This document shows positions 11,722-23,433 of a stretch of DNA of 64,000 bases, in pieces. The first letter of the stretch is position 1. The number at the start of each line of letters is the position of its first letter. The notes under the pieces were generated by a model. The model was not told the origin of the DNA and searched no databases. It was given only the letters and a program-made list of their open reading frames with translations. The DNA lies in NCBI GenBank assembly GCA_940337035.1, contig CALNHX010003591.1, positions 1 through 64,000 on the forward strand. The letters are read 5' to 3'. A program made the position numbers and the translations under genes. Origin of the DNA: Agriotes lineatus (lineage: Eukaryota > Arthropoda > Insecta > Coleoptera > Elateridae).

Positions 11722-14700
11722 GTAAGTCTTCTAACATTTTGAAAATATACTAGAAACATAGAAAACAGTTTGCTTATAACATTGGCAAGTGTTTTGCTTA
11801 ATAACTAATAAGCAACACATTGCTAATAGAAAATTTGAGGTCAACTTGTACTGGTATAAATATAACTTTTTTGTTTCTTTTTTGCAGTACGACAGCCTTG
11901 CGAACTATGGTGTGCCATCGTGGACTGCAAGCCATCAGCCAGAAGTGGGTGCTGCAATACCAACGAGCTTGGACAGTGCTAGACATATGAACGCCAGTCC
12001 TGATTACACTTCAAATAATCCGCAAGGTAGGTGATATTTTCTGTTTTCAAAACTCAGGTGTTGCTCTTTAAGATTTTGTAGTCCCCAGTGTAAAACATAA
12101 TCGTTGCTGATAAGGTTTTGTGAAAGCACATATGATCGTTCTATTATTTTAGTAAATTTGTTCTTGTCATAGTTCTCGCTGTTTATGTTAGCTACAATTG
12201 ACACGGAGCGTAAACACAACATCTATATATATATATTTGAAATTTTTAAATCTGTCTTTGTTTTTAAAATAAAGTTATCTAATAGGTTCATATAACAGAA
12301 AAACTAGATAGAAACTCCAATATTTGTAATGTTACCGCTGTTTAACGTTTGTGCATTTAATAATTTTGCCTTTTTTATAATTAATGGGCTTTATAGGAAA
12401 TTTTCGCTGCCCATAACATTTTATAGTAATAATAATTTAGCTAATGGGCTTACCGAATCAAAATAAATAAAAAAGTCTTATAAACATATATAGGTTCAAT
12501 TCTCAATCGTTACAGAGGGCTCCTCTAAGATTAAGTTTTTGTCATTTTACTGAAAACTGAGAAAGGGTATCAAATTAAAATTTACACTTTTTCGTGACAG
12601 GGATGCACCCTGTATATGTCAACAAAATCACTTTTCGGCAGCAATTTCTTGATTTTTAATCTGATGTTAACATATGCCACCAAAATAAGACGAACATGTT
12701 AAATTTTGATTATTTGTTTGACATCGCATATTTGATACATTGCATGAGTGGTGCAATGAGAAGTCGGAAACATTTGACAGATACATAAAGAAGTGTTATT
12801 TTGGTTGCATATAACTCATATCAATTTTTTTTACCATCAGATAAATAACAAAGAAATAGCTACGAAAAAGTGATCTCGTTGAGACCCGGTATAGACGAGG
12901 ATGTGTCCCACTTTTTTTTCTATCGTTGCTTACTATCTAGTTCTTGAATTGTAACAAAGACGTTAGAGAACAACAAATAGCAGTCGTCAGGTTTACTACC
13001 AATATCGACATGTACAGTGTGTGCGCGAAAATTCGAAGAGGATATTTGATTTTTTACATTTAATGGACACATCTAATGTACAGGGTGTTCAAAATATTAA
13101 AAAATGTAAAATAATTGAAAATTAACCAATTCTCATTTCTTATTGTCAGTACAAAATCCCAAACTAAAATTTGGCAGATCAGATCAAGGTGATCAATATC
13201 CAAAAGAATATCGAACTTTGGAATACTTTTATGAAATTTTGTATTTAATCATATCTTACACAATGTAATCACTTCGCTCTTAAATTAAAAAGAATTGTAC
13301 CTAATTTGATCTTGAGTACATTTTATATTTCTTAATTTTAGGACACCTTGTACATTGAATGTTAATTTCCGTAATGTAAATATTATTCTTTAGCAGAGCT
13401 GTCATGAATTATTTTTAATAATAATAAGAAAGACATAGCTACTTTACCCTTTACTATACGATTTAAATACAAAATGCTTTGCATATACCAACGTATTAAA
13501 ATAGTAAACCTTTCCCGGATCTACATCTTTTTTAATACTAAAAATTACATTACATGAGATTTAAATATTTTTCTAAATTAGATCATAAATGACTGTCTAT
13601 ATTTACTTTTCGACATGATTTAATTTTTTATCAAATTCTTTCAAAAGATTTGAGATCGTTCAATAAACTATAAATTAAAAATCATTGTTTTTTTTCAAGA
13701 TTTCAACTAAAGTACGTTTTTTCCTATGAAAATTTTCAAGGTCAAAGAATTTCGGGTTTATGTTTGCATAATTTGGATTCCTCTAAAAAATATATGTTGG
13801 TAGAATTTGTTTTAGTAACTTTTTAGAACTAAAAATTGGCGAAAAATTTAAAATATGGCATTAACGTTCTATGTACTTCAAAAGCTCTTGATAATCTTTC
13901 GTAAACGTCTTTTCTGGTATGTTAAGATGCAGATCCAACAGTTCCTCTGCACACTTCAGAAATGTTTTTTTTTTACATTTAATTTTAAAAGATTCCGTTT
14001 TTTATGCGTATTCAGTTTCAATAAGAAAAGCTGACAATTTAATTTTAAATGTCAGAATGACACAAGTCGTTTACAGAAAAACCTGACGAAAATTAACTTT
14101 CTAATAATTTAAAAAAAGCAGTTTTGCCAATTTTATCTTGACCTTGAAAATTTTTATAGAAAAAAAAACGTACTTAAGTTGCACAAGGCAAGAGACTTTT
14201 AAGGAAAATTCACAGTGACCAAAATGTAATTAAAAAAATTAATATGAGTCGGGAATAATTTTCTCAACACCGACATTCATAATATTATTAAAATTAAATA
14301 TGTAAACGAAAACAGTTAAAATAAAAACTATAGATTATTAAAAAAAGCTTTCAATAAAAAAGGGTTTTAGAAATTATTATGTCCACGAAGGGAATTTGTA
14401 AAAGTCAAAACGTTTTTTGCATTTAGGCAAAATATAGTAATGTAAAATTTTATTTTAGAAGCTTTTTTTAAAACAATATTTTTTATTTACTTTTACATAA
14501 TGAATTGGGTCCTACAGATGCTGCAGAAACTGCAATTTAAACTCATTTAGTCCAACAATTTCACATTCGTTTATTCAAAAAATCAGTCGCGGTGCCTAAC
14601 TACAAAAAAATAATTCTCTTTAATAATTTTTGGCCCGTTTTGTATTATCTGGTTTAGTATTAAGAAATTTCTTTGCTACTTTTTTATTTTTTTTACTTCA

Positions 14701-17700
14701 CTATAACAAAAATAATTCCTGTATTTAAACCCTTTTAACCGATTCAGATAAAACAAAAAGATACTTTTCTGAATAGCATTAGAAAATCGTTTAGAAAAGT
14801 GGCACTTTTCTAAATAGCAACACATTTCCATTTCCATACAGTACGTAAAAAACATATAACTCCCGAGAAAGCTGTTTTTCTTTGCTCGGTGCGTCTTAAT
14901 CACGGCTTCACCTCAATTTCAAAACTCGCGTCTTTCAAGGAAAAACTACATTTGTCTCAACTCGTTGTATATATTTATACTTCACTTACTTCATGCCTTA
15001 AAATTTCTGAAAGAAGTGAAGCCATTTTAGCTGCAATTCTTCCAGTAAAATTGTTGTTCAGCCAAAAATAATTCCTGTATTTAAATCATTTTAACCGATT
15101 CAAATAAAACAAAATCGTTTAGAAAAAAGCTACTTTTGCGCATATAATTAGAAAGGTGCCATTTTTCTGAATAGTAACACATTTCTGCATATCAATGCAT
15201 AGTTTAATTTTTAAATGCACAATATTTCATATGGTCTTGGATATGTTTTTATCTAATTTTAAGTATTGGTCTACAGTACGTAAGAAAACATGTAAACCAC
15301 ATGATAAAACTGTTTATCTTTGCTCGGTGCGTCTTAATCTCGACTTTTAATTAAAAAACTCGCGCCTTGCACGGAAAAACTACATTTTTCTCAAGTAGTT
15401 GTATATTTTATACGTCACTTTCTTCAAGCCTTAAGTTTCTACAATAAGTGAAGCCATCTTAGCCTCAATCATTCTAGTAAAATTGTTTTTCACCCAAAAA
15501 GTATTCCTGTATTTAAATATTTTTAATTCATTCAAATAAAACACAATCGTTTAGAAAAAAGCTACTTTTCTGCATAGAATTAGAAAAGCGGAACTTTTCT
15601 GAATAGCAATACATTTCTGCATATTTTTAATTTTTAAATGCACAGTATTTCATATGATTATGGATATGTTTTGATCAACACTTTTAAGTATTTTCCTACA
15701 GTACTTAAAAACCATACAACACGTGAGAACACTGTTTTTCTTTGCCCGGTGCGACTTAATTTCGGCTTCGCCTCAATTAAAAAACTGGCGTCTTGCACGG
15801 AAAAACTACGTTTTTTTCAACTTGTATATTTTTTACGTCACTTTCTTTATTTCTGAAAGTTTTTCAAATAAGTGAAGTCATCGTAGCTTCAATTCTCCCA
15901 GTAACATTTTCCAGCCTGCATTTAAATATTTTTAACTGATTGAAGTCAAATTTAAGTATTTAAATATTCAGAAGAGGTTTAAATATTTTCTAAATATTTG
16001 AACAATTTTTATTTACAGAAAATCAGAGATACTTTATAGAAAGATTTACATAATAAATCAAAACTTATTACTTGGAAAATATTTAAATTAAAACAATATT
16101 TAAATCACAAATTTGGTTTAAATCTTTCTTTATGTGACAGCTTTGCTGTTTAGTGAGAGCAACTCCCTTTCATATACTATGTTTTCTAAAACGTAAAACA
16201 GAAAAAAAATTACTATTCAGTACAGAATTCGAACAGAATATACTGGCTACGTACATATGTTTCAAGCATAGTCTTGGCTGGATTTAATTAAGAATAGAAA
16301 TTTACTAATAAATTTTGTATTTTATTTAAAGAACAGTATAATTTATACCTTTCCTTAATTACCAAATTTCGTCTTTATTCTTGGTCAAAACCACTTTGTT
16401 CCATTATTTTTGTTTAGAATTAAACTCTTGTATCGCATATTTAAGCTAAAACAGCCAAGCAGAACTAATACGAATTCCGCCTTGCATTAATCAACTAACT
16501 CACATGATGAACGATAAAGCGATTTATGAAAAGCACCAAATCTAACACATTACTATTAATTTTAGATCGTTTATTGTATTTGATAGATATTGTTTTTCTA
16601 GTAACAGATAGGCATAAAAAATTTCAATATAAATTTTAATCTTGAAAGTTTAATTCGAAGGAATTTTCATTGATCTTATTACTCATTTTATATATTTTAT
16701 ATTTATTTTGTTTGTTATTGTTTAAAAATAACAAGTTGGTTATTTCTTTATGATAGATTATTATAATGTTGGAAACTCTTCTTAGAGATATGTTAGATAT
16801 ATTTTTTAACTAGAGTATCTCCCTGCAAAATGTTTTAAATACACAAAACAGGTGGATTATAAATATACATACAAAATAGCTTTTCACTGGAAACGATTAG
16901 TGTAGGTTTAATTGTTGTGCGCTTTTATGATTTATTATTACATTTTCCTGAAATAAAACTAGTTCATAAAAAATCTGTATTAGCTATATTATAAATGCAA
17001 GCAAATTATATAAATAAATCTTTTTCATTGACCTGCAAACGTAGTTTCCATTAGTTTCACGGTTAAATATAAATGCCAATACCAGTAGCAAATTCACAAA
17101 ACACGAATACGTCTCTGTTTCGGACATCAGGCGTTTTCCCAGTAGCTCTCCCCAGCCATTATGTTAATGATTAACATCGATATCCTTGTATTGAGTTAAT
17201 ACCTGTGTCTTCCACTTCGATACCAGCATTTTTTGTAATTCCTAGAAACGAGGTTCGTGTTTCGAAAGTATTAAAGTCTGACATGAATATTCCCGCGAGC
17301 CGTAATTATTTTAATACAGTTTTTACTCTGTATGTGCTAGAATTAGTAGTAGCCATGAGACATTATTATTTGCGAGCTGCCTTAATAATTTAGAAAACGA
17401 TAGGATGTTTCCACCATTCACGAGCCTTCTCCATTAATAAGCGTTCGACGTCCGATGGAGCTTTTTGCAATTGCTTGATTATGAAGCTATTAGCGCACGC
17501 AATGCCAGCAGGTAGAGCCAAGTCAAATCAATTCCTTGGTGATTATAATAATGGAGGATAAATCCGCCATTATTCTTTTGACACGAGAATCGAATGTAGT
17601 CACGCATACTGATCTTATCGAGTGTTATTTTGACCACCAATTCCAAACACACCAAAACTTGTTTCGCCGAACCTGTTCGGCGGTTATGAATACAAGATAA

Positions 17701-19747
17701 CGCTCCGTTTGTTGGTTCAACTTTCATTCGCTTATCCGTACATGCTCTAAATCGTGGATTTATGTTTGTCGATGGTCGAGAGGGACAGAAACTCTAAGCC
17801 TGTCAGCGCTCATCAACTGTTAAGGGATGCAAGCAACATGGCCGCAACCCTCACTTGTCCGTTGATTGACAGGTTCAACAGTCCCGCGCTGGTCTCATGT
17901 TCCCGCCATATCACGCTAATGTATTTTTAGTACTAGCATTTTCGAAAATGCGACACACAGAAGTCTTATTCGCCCTTCAAACCGAAAATTAGTACCGGCG
18001 GGGGAATCTTATTAGTAAGCTGCAACTCTGTACAAACCGCACAGTAGCTTGTCGAGACCGCAGATTTCAAAGTGAAAATGTTTAGAGCTCTCTGGGGATT
18101 ATAGCAACAACAATCTTGTAATGCCCCTGTCTAGTCCCGTGGGGAGAGAAACGTGAGAATATGGCAACAAAGCGAACTTAGAACTGGCCGCCTGTTGAAT
18201 GCTCCATATGTGTTTGGCATATTTTGTCTCATATTACTTTGGTAATTACATGAAGCCCTCTTTTTGGCAACTGATGATAAAGATGTGTTAATTTTAAAAT
18301 TGTTTTAGAAAACTGTCAGTTATAATTTGTCGAGTTTAATATGAGCCACCTTATAATAGCTTTCATTAATTTCTGTTATTACCTATTGATATGTAATTTA
18401 AATTCTGTAAAAAATATGCATCTACTAGGCGAATCTGTTTTCAACCGTTGATAACTACATGCCTCGAGTAAAATCCTGTTGTAAATTTTGTATCCCCTAA
18501 AGGGCGTTTTCACATTCGCAAGTCATATTCTGGCTGCTCTCTTTACTTTCGGGTTTTAGTGTCCTTATATATCGACCACCGAGAGTTCTAAAACTTTTTA
18601 TCCTAGAAATCAAACGCAACCAGGAACGGGGTCTGTTAAGACTTTTGTTTTATTCATAAACTTCCCGGCATATTCCCCTTTGGAGTTATCCCTTATTGAC
18701 TTATCCGGCGGAACGTTTCAGCTATATTTATACCGGTTTATAATAGGGAGCTTCGAAATTTAAAGATGAAAGAATGACGATGAAAAATAGCGCATTTCAT
18801 TTCCTTTATCCGCGTTTTCATATCAATCCCTCTATTTTGGACGTTTATGCGCTATAACTTACAACTAGAATTAACATATCTTCTGTATTACAGATTTTCA
18901 TGAGCACCCTGTGCCGCTGCAGACCGGAACCGGAACCGCCACCAAGCGTGCCCGTACAGCGTACACGTCCTCTCAGCTTGTCGAACTCGAGAAGGAGTTC
19001 CACGCCAATAAATACTTATGCCGCCCCCGAAGAATTCAGATGGCTCAGCTTCTCAACCTGACCGAGCGTCAAATTAAGATTTGGTTCCAAAATCGCCGCA
19101 TGAAGTACAAGAAGGAGCAGAAGGCCAAGCCAGCTTCTCCCGTGGACATGCCTCCATCAGACAATCCATCGCCACCCATGGCCGTGTCTCCTTGCTCCAA
19201 CAACTCGCCTGGAGGGTATATGACCATGGCACAACTGCAGAATCAAGCTGCCAAGACAGCTGGCGAACAGCAACCTGCAACAAATCGCACGATTTCGCAT
19301 TCGCCTCCAACTTCTACTCCACATTACCTTCCGGCGTCTTTGTCCACTCTTCCAACCTACACCAGGATGGCGTTGCCGGAGAATGGTCTCCAGGTCAGAC
19401 CTCCAGTTGGCATGCCCTATTTTGAAAACTACCATCTGCAAGCAAGAAACTGTGCTGAAATGGGCTACCCCAGCAACCATTACAACTTCCAGTATGGCAA
19501 TCTAAACGAAGTTTATGCCAATGCCAATTCCTTCCAACACGTCGATGGCGGAGTTTCTCCCCAAGAACAGTTTTTGGTGCCCAAGAGAGAAAATGTATCG
19601 CCGCATGAATTGTTTGATCATGAAAAAAGCAGCAGTGCCAACAATGAAAGATTCAATAACTACAACTTCAACCCCTCTGCTAATGTGTCATGGATTGGTC
19701 AACAATTCATAGGTAATATGACACCCCCCAATTTAACTCAGCTTTGA
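11338..19747 (+). CDS. zen: Hox3/zerknullt homeodomain transcription factor (three exons joined)
   Basis: This gene encodes a nuclear DNA-binding transcription factor of the Hox3/zen class. In insects zen acts in extraembryonic (serosa/amnion) specification; that role is family knowledge, not visible here. The coding sequence joins 11338-11721, 11888-12026 and 18894-19747: 1377 nt, 458 residues. Every junction has GT/AG and keeps the frame (phase 0, then phase 1, the split codon giving Asp175). The homeodomain is residues 191-250 (genomic 18941-19120). It has the YLCRPRR helix-2 segment and the recognition helix QIKIWFQNRRMKYKK, including Trp48, Gln50 and Asn51. KRARTAYTSSQLVELEKEF and the Lys-rich tail after position 57 fit Hox3/zen better than Hox2 (pb) or Hox4 (Dfd). 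The start is the ATG at 11338 in CAAAATG context; an earlier in-frame TTG is not a credible start. The protein seems long for an insect zen; I recall Tribolium zen as clearly shorter. Class call firm; zen versus ancestral Hox3 state uncertain. Confidence 0.93.
11722..11887 (+). other. zen: zen intron 1
   Basis: A 166-bp AT-rich intron with a GTAAGT donor and a TTTTTTGCAG acceptor. It sits in phase 0 between exons 1 and 2. I see no repeat in it. Confidence 0.85.
11888..12026 (+). CDS. zen: zen exon 2 (linker with a possible vestigial hexapeptide)
   Basis: Encodes residues 129-174 plus the first base of codon 175. The acceptor is TTTTTTGCAG|TAC with a T-rich tract; the donor is CAAG|GTAGGT. 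The exon reads YDSLANYGVPSWTASHQPE near its start. The single Trp (residue 140) lies about 50 residues before the homeodomain and just upstream of the long intron, where Hox genes usually carry the PBC-binding hexapeptide (core YPWM/FPWM). The match is poor, so any link is inference. Without this exon the phases of exons 1 and 3 do not fit, which supports it. Confidence 0.82.
13077..13354. mobile_element. MITE in zen intron 2
   Basis: About 278 bp with terminal inverted repeats: TGTACAGGGTGTTC at the left matches the reverse complement of GGACACCTTGTACA at the right, with two mismatches, and similarity extends inward over an AT-rich 20-30 bp. No coding capacity. It belongs to the CAGGGTG-ended group seen elsewhere in the window. 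Confidence 0.65.
13705..14180. repeat. foldback element in zen intron 2
   Basis: The left arm 13705-13745 and right arm 14138-14180 are inverted copies (AAGTACGTTTTTT and ATTTTCAAGGTCAA in the left arm), separated by ~390 bp of AT-rich sequence. No coding capacity. Confidence 0.65.
14715..15920 (+). repeat. tandem array of 356-432 bp units in zen intron 2
   Basis: Three head-to-tail units start with ATTCCTGTATTTAAA-type sequence at 14715, 15071 and 15503, with a fourth start at about 15915 (CCTGCATTTAAATA). Shared blocks in order are a GATTCA-type AATAAAAC segment, GTTTAGAAAA, ACTTTTCTGAATAGC, TTTGCTCGGTGCGTCTTAAT, AACTCGCGTCTT, GGAAAAACTAC and GTGAAGCCAT. The first unit lacks a ~70-bp block (around TTTCATATGGTCTTGGATATG in the second), which explains 356 versus 432 bp. 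It is satellite-like. Short open frames in it recur with the unit and are not genes. Confidence 0.85.
17163..17175. promoter_or_regulatory. HNF1/POU-homeodomain-type palindrome
   Basis: GTTAATGATTAAC matches the HNF1 consensus GTTAATNATTAAC exactly and is also two head-to-head homeodomain cores. It may simply bind homeodomain dimers, possibly zen itself. Confidence 0.35.
17665..17682. repeat. perfect 8+2+8 palindrome
   Basis: CGCCGAAC CT GTTCGGCG is a perfect inverted repeat with a 2-nt spacer, strongly GC-rich against the intron background. It could be a dimeric factor site or a hairpin stem. Confidence 0.4.
18894..19747 (+). CDS. zen: zen exon 3 (homeodomain and C-terminus)
   Basis: Encodes residues 175-458. 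The acceptor is CTGTATTACAG|AT. After about 16 linker residues comes the complete 60-residue homeodomain with no internal intron (18941-19120). A low-complexity tail rich in Pro, Ser, Asn and Gln follows, with clusters such as SPPMAVSPCSNNSPGG and NQAAKTAGEQQ, then an Asn/Tyr-rich stretch and an end in NMTPPNLTQL. The exon is visibly GC-richer than its flanks. The stop is TGA at 19745-19747. Confidence 0.95.
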
Positions 19748-20300
19748 GGATATTGTACATACTATTAAAGTTTTGACCTTGCATATGCATATATTATTAC
19801 AGTTTACATTTGTATATTTTAGCATTAGCTCAGCGGCGTAGTTAAAAATCCTTATCAAACAATTTTTAATACAGCTACTAATTATTAAAGCTAGTAAAAG
19901 ATAATATAGTAAATATATTATATAAAGAGAGCATAGAGTATATTTTAATAATTATAAAATTGGTTGCATCAGCCACAGAGTTTAAAACTCACGTCTTCCT
20001 ATAGAATAGTTAATTTGTAGAAAATATTTCTTTATCGATAATATTATTTAAAAAAACCAAAAACTAATATAATAGCATTTTTAAAACATAGTTATATTTT
20101 ATAAAATATAGACACTGCCAGATTAGAATACGTAAATTTAAAATATATATTTTACAATCAATCTTGGCTGGTCTAAAATTTGAAAAACTATCCATACAGA
20201 AGCAAGTCGTACTAACAAATGTTTTTATTAAATTGCCAAATCATTGTCTACGGTAATTTTTCTAAATTAAAGTGCTCTCGTAAACTTAGGTAATAAAGAA
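19748..20300 (+). other. zen: probable zen 3' UTR
   Basis: AT-rich sequence after the stop codon. An ATTAAA variant poly(A) signal occurs at 19764-19769, very close to the stop, and a canonical AATAAA at 20292-20297. The true end cannot be chosen from sequence alone. Confidence 0.35.
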
Positions 20301-23300
20301 TATAATCAACACAAAGTTACTTTATTTGTACAATTCAATACTTCTTTTCTAGAAAGGTCCCGTTTTATTAGCGAAATGGTGAATAGGGATGTTATACCCT
20401 ATTTCGTTAACCGAGCTCAGTCCTCTATGAAACAAAAAGAATGAAATGAAATATATATAAAATCAATGTTGCACTTTAAATATTATCTTAAAAACCAGTT
20501 GTAGTAAAATGTATACCTTATTTTTTTAATATAGTTACTCAGATTCGTTATATAATTTGATGTACTAATTACGATGAAATATTTTAAGCGTGACTTGTAA
20601 TGTTTTATATGAGTTTCTGACAGATTTGTATTTCCCTGTATTGACTTCTCATTTACTGTACAATATTTTAATGCATCAATATAAAAAATTTCTATATGTA
20701 TATTTTTTTATTTGTATCTTATTGCAGTATATAGGTTGTTAAAATAATGTAGAAAAAGTACTGATTGCAAAGTGATTATAATGTGGTGTAGATATTTATC
20801 TAAAGCAATTTAGGTAAGTTAACAGTTATTAACAGCACATAAAACGATTCTTACAAAAAAATACTAAAGCGAATATTAAAATTTCGCTTTAATGAAGCGA
20901 TGTGTACGCTTCCACCTACATGAGATAAGTATATACATTTTAATTACAAGTAGTAAATTTCTTCAAATGCTAAGCTTAAATTTCAAGCTTTATTAACAGT
21001 GTAACAAGTGTAACATAACATTTTACGAAAATTAATGTAATTAAACTTTGGAAGTAGCTAACAGCTAAGCTCTAATAAACTTACTCCAATAAATAAAAAG
21101 ATCTAAAATGTATCGAATGATAGATAGTATAGGATGCCTTAAACGTTTTTCCTGAGTAGATGGTGGTTTAGTGAAGTAACATGTTGGGAAATTGTATTTT
21201 TTTTTAAAGAAGATTTCTTTGTTACGTTTTCTATGTATGTATGTACACATGATCGATAACTACATTTTTTCAGTTAAAATTATAAATTAACAAATTTGTC
21301 AGTTTTTCTGAAACTGTATACATAGATATAAATTGACTTCATGTACCTAGAACTTGAAATAATAGCATGCTAGACTATCCTCATCAAGAAAAACATATCG
21401 GCACAAAAAGTTGAAAATAGGTATGTGAAAAATTACTAAAATGCATATGCAATTTTAAAATTTTTTTTTAGATATAACTTTATTTAAGCATCCTTCAGCG
21501 TAAATTTTGCACACTGTGTGTATCGCCAAAACTTCATAAATGGATTTATTTGTTTCTCTAAAGTTTTATCTCTTCTGCATAGCCTGACGATAACGTTATC
21601 AGGAAAAATTAAATTAACTCACTTTGGTATTAACCATCTCCAGGTAGAATCTAATAATTTTTTAGGCTTGATCATTTGTTGAAAATATTATATTTAATAA
21701 TAGTTTACTAATTCTTACAATTGGTTTATTACCACACAATTTCTTACGTTTCACTTTTAATACGGTTGAATTTTAAATAACTTTTTGGATAACTCTATGA
21801 GATATTTAAAGCATTATATCTTAAAATGTTTATATAACTGAATGGGTCAGCAGAAAAGATGTCTATCTCACATTAACTAAGAAGGGAGAAAAACGCATTT
21901 AATATGTAGTAAAATGTTTTCGATCTTTACTGTACTATTATATCCAACGTCATTCTATAATTCATCTTCAACTTTAAGTTCTCCATTCTTGGTGAATGCG
22001 GGATAAGCACATTTTTTACTGACCACTTTAATTATGAACCTTGGCCTAAGCTCATGGGTTTATTATATTACATATTGTAGAAATATGATTAGCTACCTAT
22101 AGTAATTGTAAGAAAATGTCAGTAGCACATGATTTATGACGTCATAATCGTACCCCTATAACATACTCTAAAAAAATCATATTATTATAAGCTGTAAGTT
22201 TTTCTGTTTTTCCTCAAATAAACAATAAATTTCGTTAATCCTTTATAGTAGTCCTTTTTACTATTGCGAAGCTCTAATACATATAATAATATGAAAAATT
22301 GAGTTTTCAGAATATTTTTTTGTGATGTGTTAATTCTGTCCAGGAGTAGATGAAGATACAATTTTTCAAGATACGTAATTTCATAGTTAAAAATAGGAAT
22401 TTTTAAAACGTATGGTTGCCTTTCTGACCTGGGTTGTCAAAGTTAAGGTTCCTGTTTCTCAATTACATTTGATGCTGACACTGACGTTTGTTAGACTTTT
22501 TTTAGGTGTCAGACACATCACTTTTCCAGTAATTTTGTAATAAATATACTCGTATATAACATATAAGTATAATCCATTCACAATGTTTCTTTCTTTCAGT
22601 AGGATGTTATATGTATTTATTAGGTTGCATGCATGAACTAATAGAACGCAAACTGCAACATGACAAAACTATGACATTTTGTACAACTGTTTTATTCCGA
22701 TCTTTGGAATTTTACTGTCAAATTGCGAGAAATGTTACCACAGGAGGCAAACATTTAAGTGGCAGCAGTGCAAGTCTTCAAAAATCATAACCACAAATTA
22801 AAATCAATATAAACCAATTCTCTCATGTCAATTTATTTCGGATGCATACCAATAATGTCAACCATATTATAGTCTGCTCGGAAAAGGAAACATTGTGCAT
22901 GTATTATATACTGTCTACTTGTTGAAATATTCTACATTAAAATTATGTTAAGTTTCGAATATGTATAACATAACCTGGAATTAACAAAAACACCTTTTTC
23001 TTATATTAGAATTAATTGACAACACTGGTTAGTTAGAATATCATAACAATTTAGTCACAAGATACTGAAATTTCAGTGGAAGAACTATAGATATGACTTT
23101 TGGTTACTTCAAGCGATTAGACATAAAATCAAATGCACCAGCACCATTACAAAAGTGATTATCGGCAATGTTATTTGCATTTGATATACGTATTATAAAT
23201 CCAAAATCAACTTTGTGGTAATAGTAGTTTTGAAAGTAATTAAGATACATTTACACTAATTAAATTCATATTCGATTTATTTCTAAATCACCTAGTGGTA

Positions 23301-23419
23301 GAAAATTCCGTATTCCTCATTATTTGTTGACTAGCTTTTAAATTCTACACCAAAATGTATATTACATATTAATTTCTTTTGTCTTTTGGAGCTTCTAAAT
23401 TATCCAATTCAGCGACGTT
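20301..23419. other. AT-rich intergenic sequence downstream of zen
   Basis: No gene recognised. An extended CRE-type palindrome ATGACGTCAT lies at 22136-22145. Otherwise simple AT-rich sequence. Confidence 0.55.
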
Positions 23420-23433
23420 AACTTCGTATCTTG

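Larger units (their letters stand above)
17080..18890. other. GC-richer non-repetitive intron segment, candidate cis-regulatory region
   Basis: Base composition changes visibly from the AT-rich repeats before it, and complexity is high. It contains an HNF1-type palindrome at 17163-17175 and an 18-bp GC-rich palindrome at 17665-17682. The open frames within it lack homologous-looking content. Intronic Hox enhancers are common, so this is a reasonable candidate, but function is inference. Confidence 0.35.
12027..18893 (+). other. zen: zen intron 2 (6.9 kb), repeat-bearing
   Basis: A phase-1 intron separating the linker exon from the homeodomain exon, a position usual for Hox genes. Donor GTAGGT, acceptor CTGTATTACAG. 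The 5' two-thirds is AT-rich and repeat-filled (a MITE, a foldback and a tandem array are listed separately). The last 1.8 kb, from about 17.1 kb, is GC-richer and non-repetitive with several palindromic motifs. Confidence 0.85.

Noticed and set aside
14676..15856. Open frames repeating every ~400 bp
   Set aside because: They arise from the tandem array; frames are not kept between units.
19074..19712. Other long frames inside the homeodomain exon
   Set aside because: They are alternative-frame shadows of zen exon 3.
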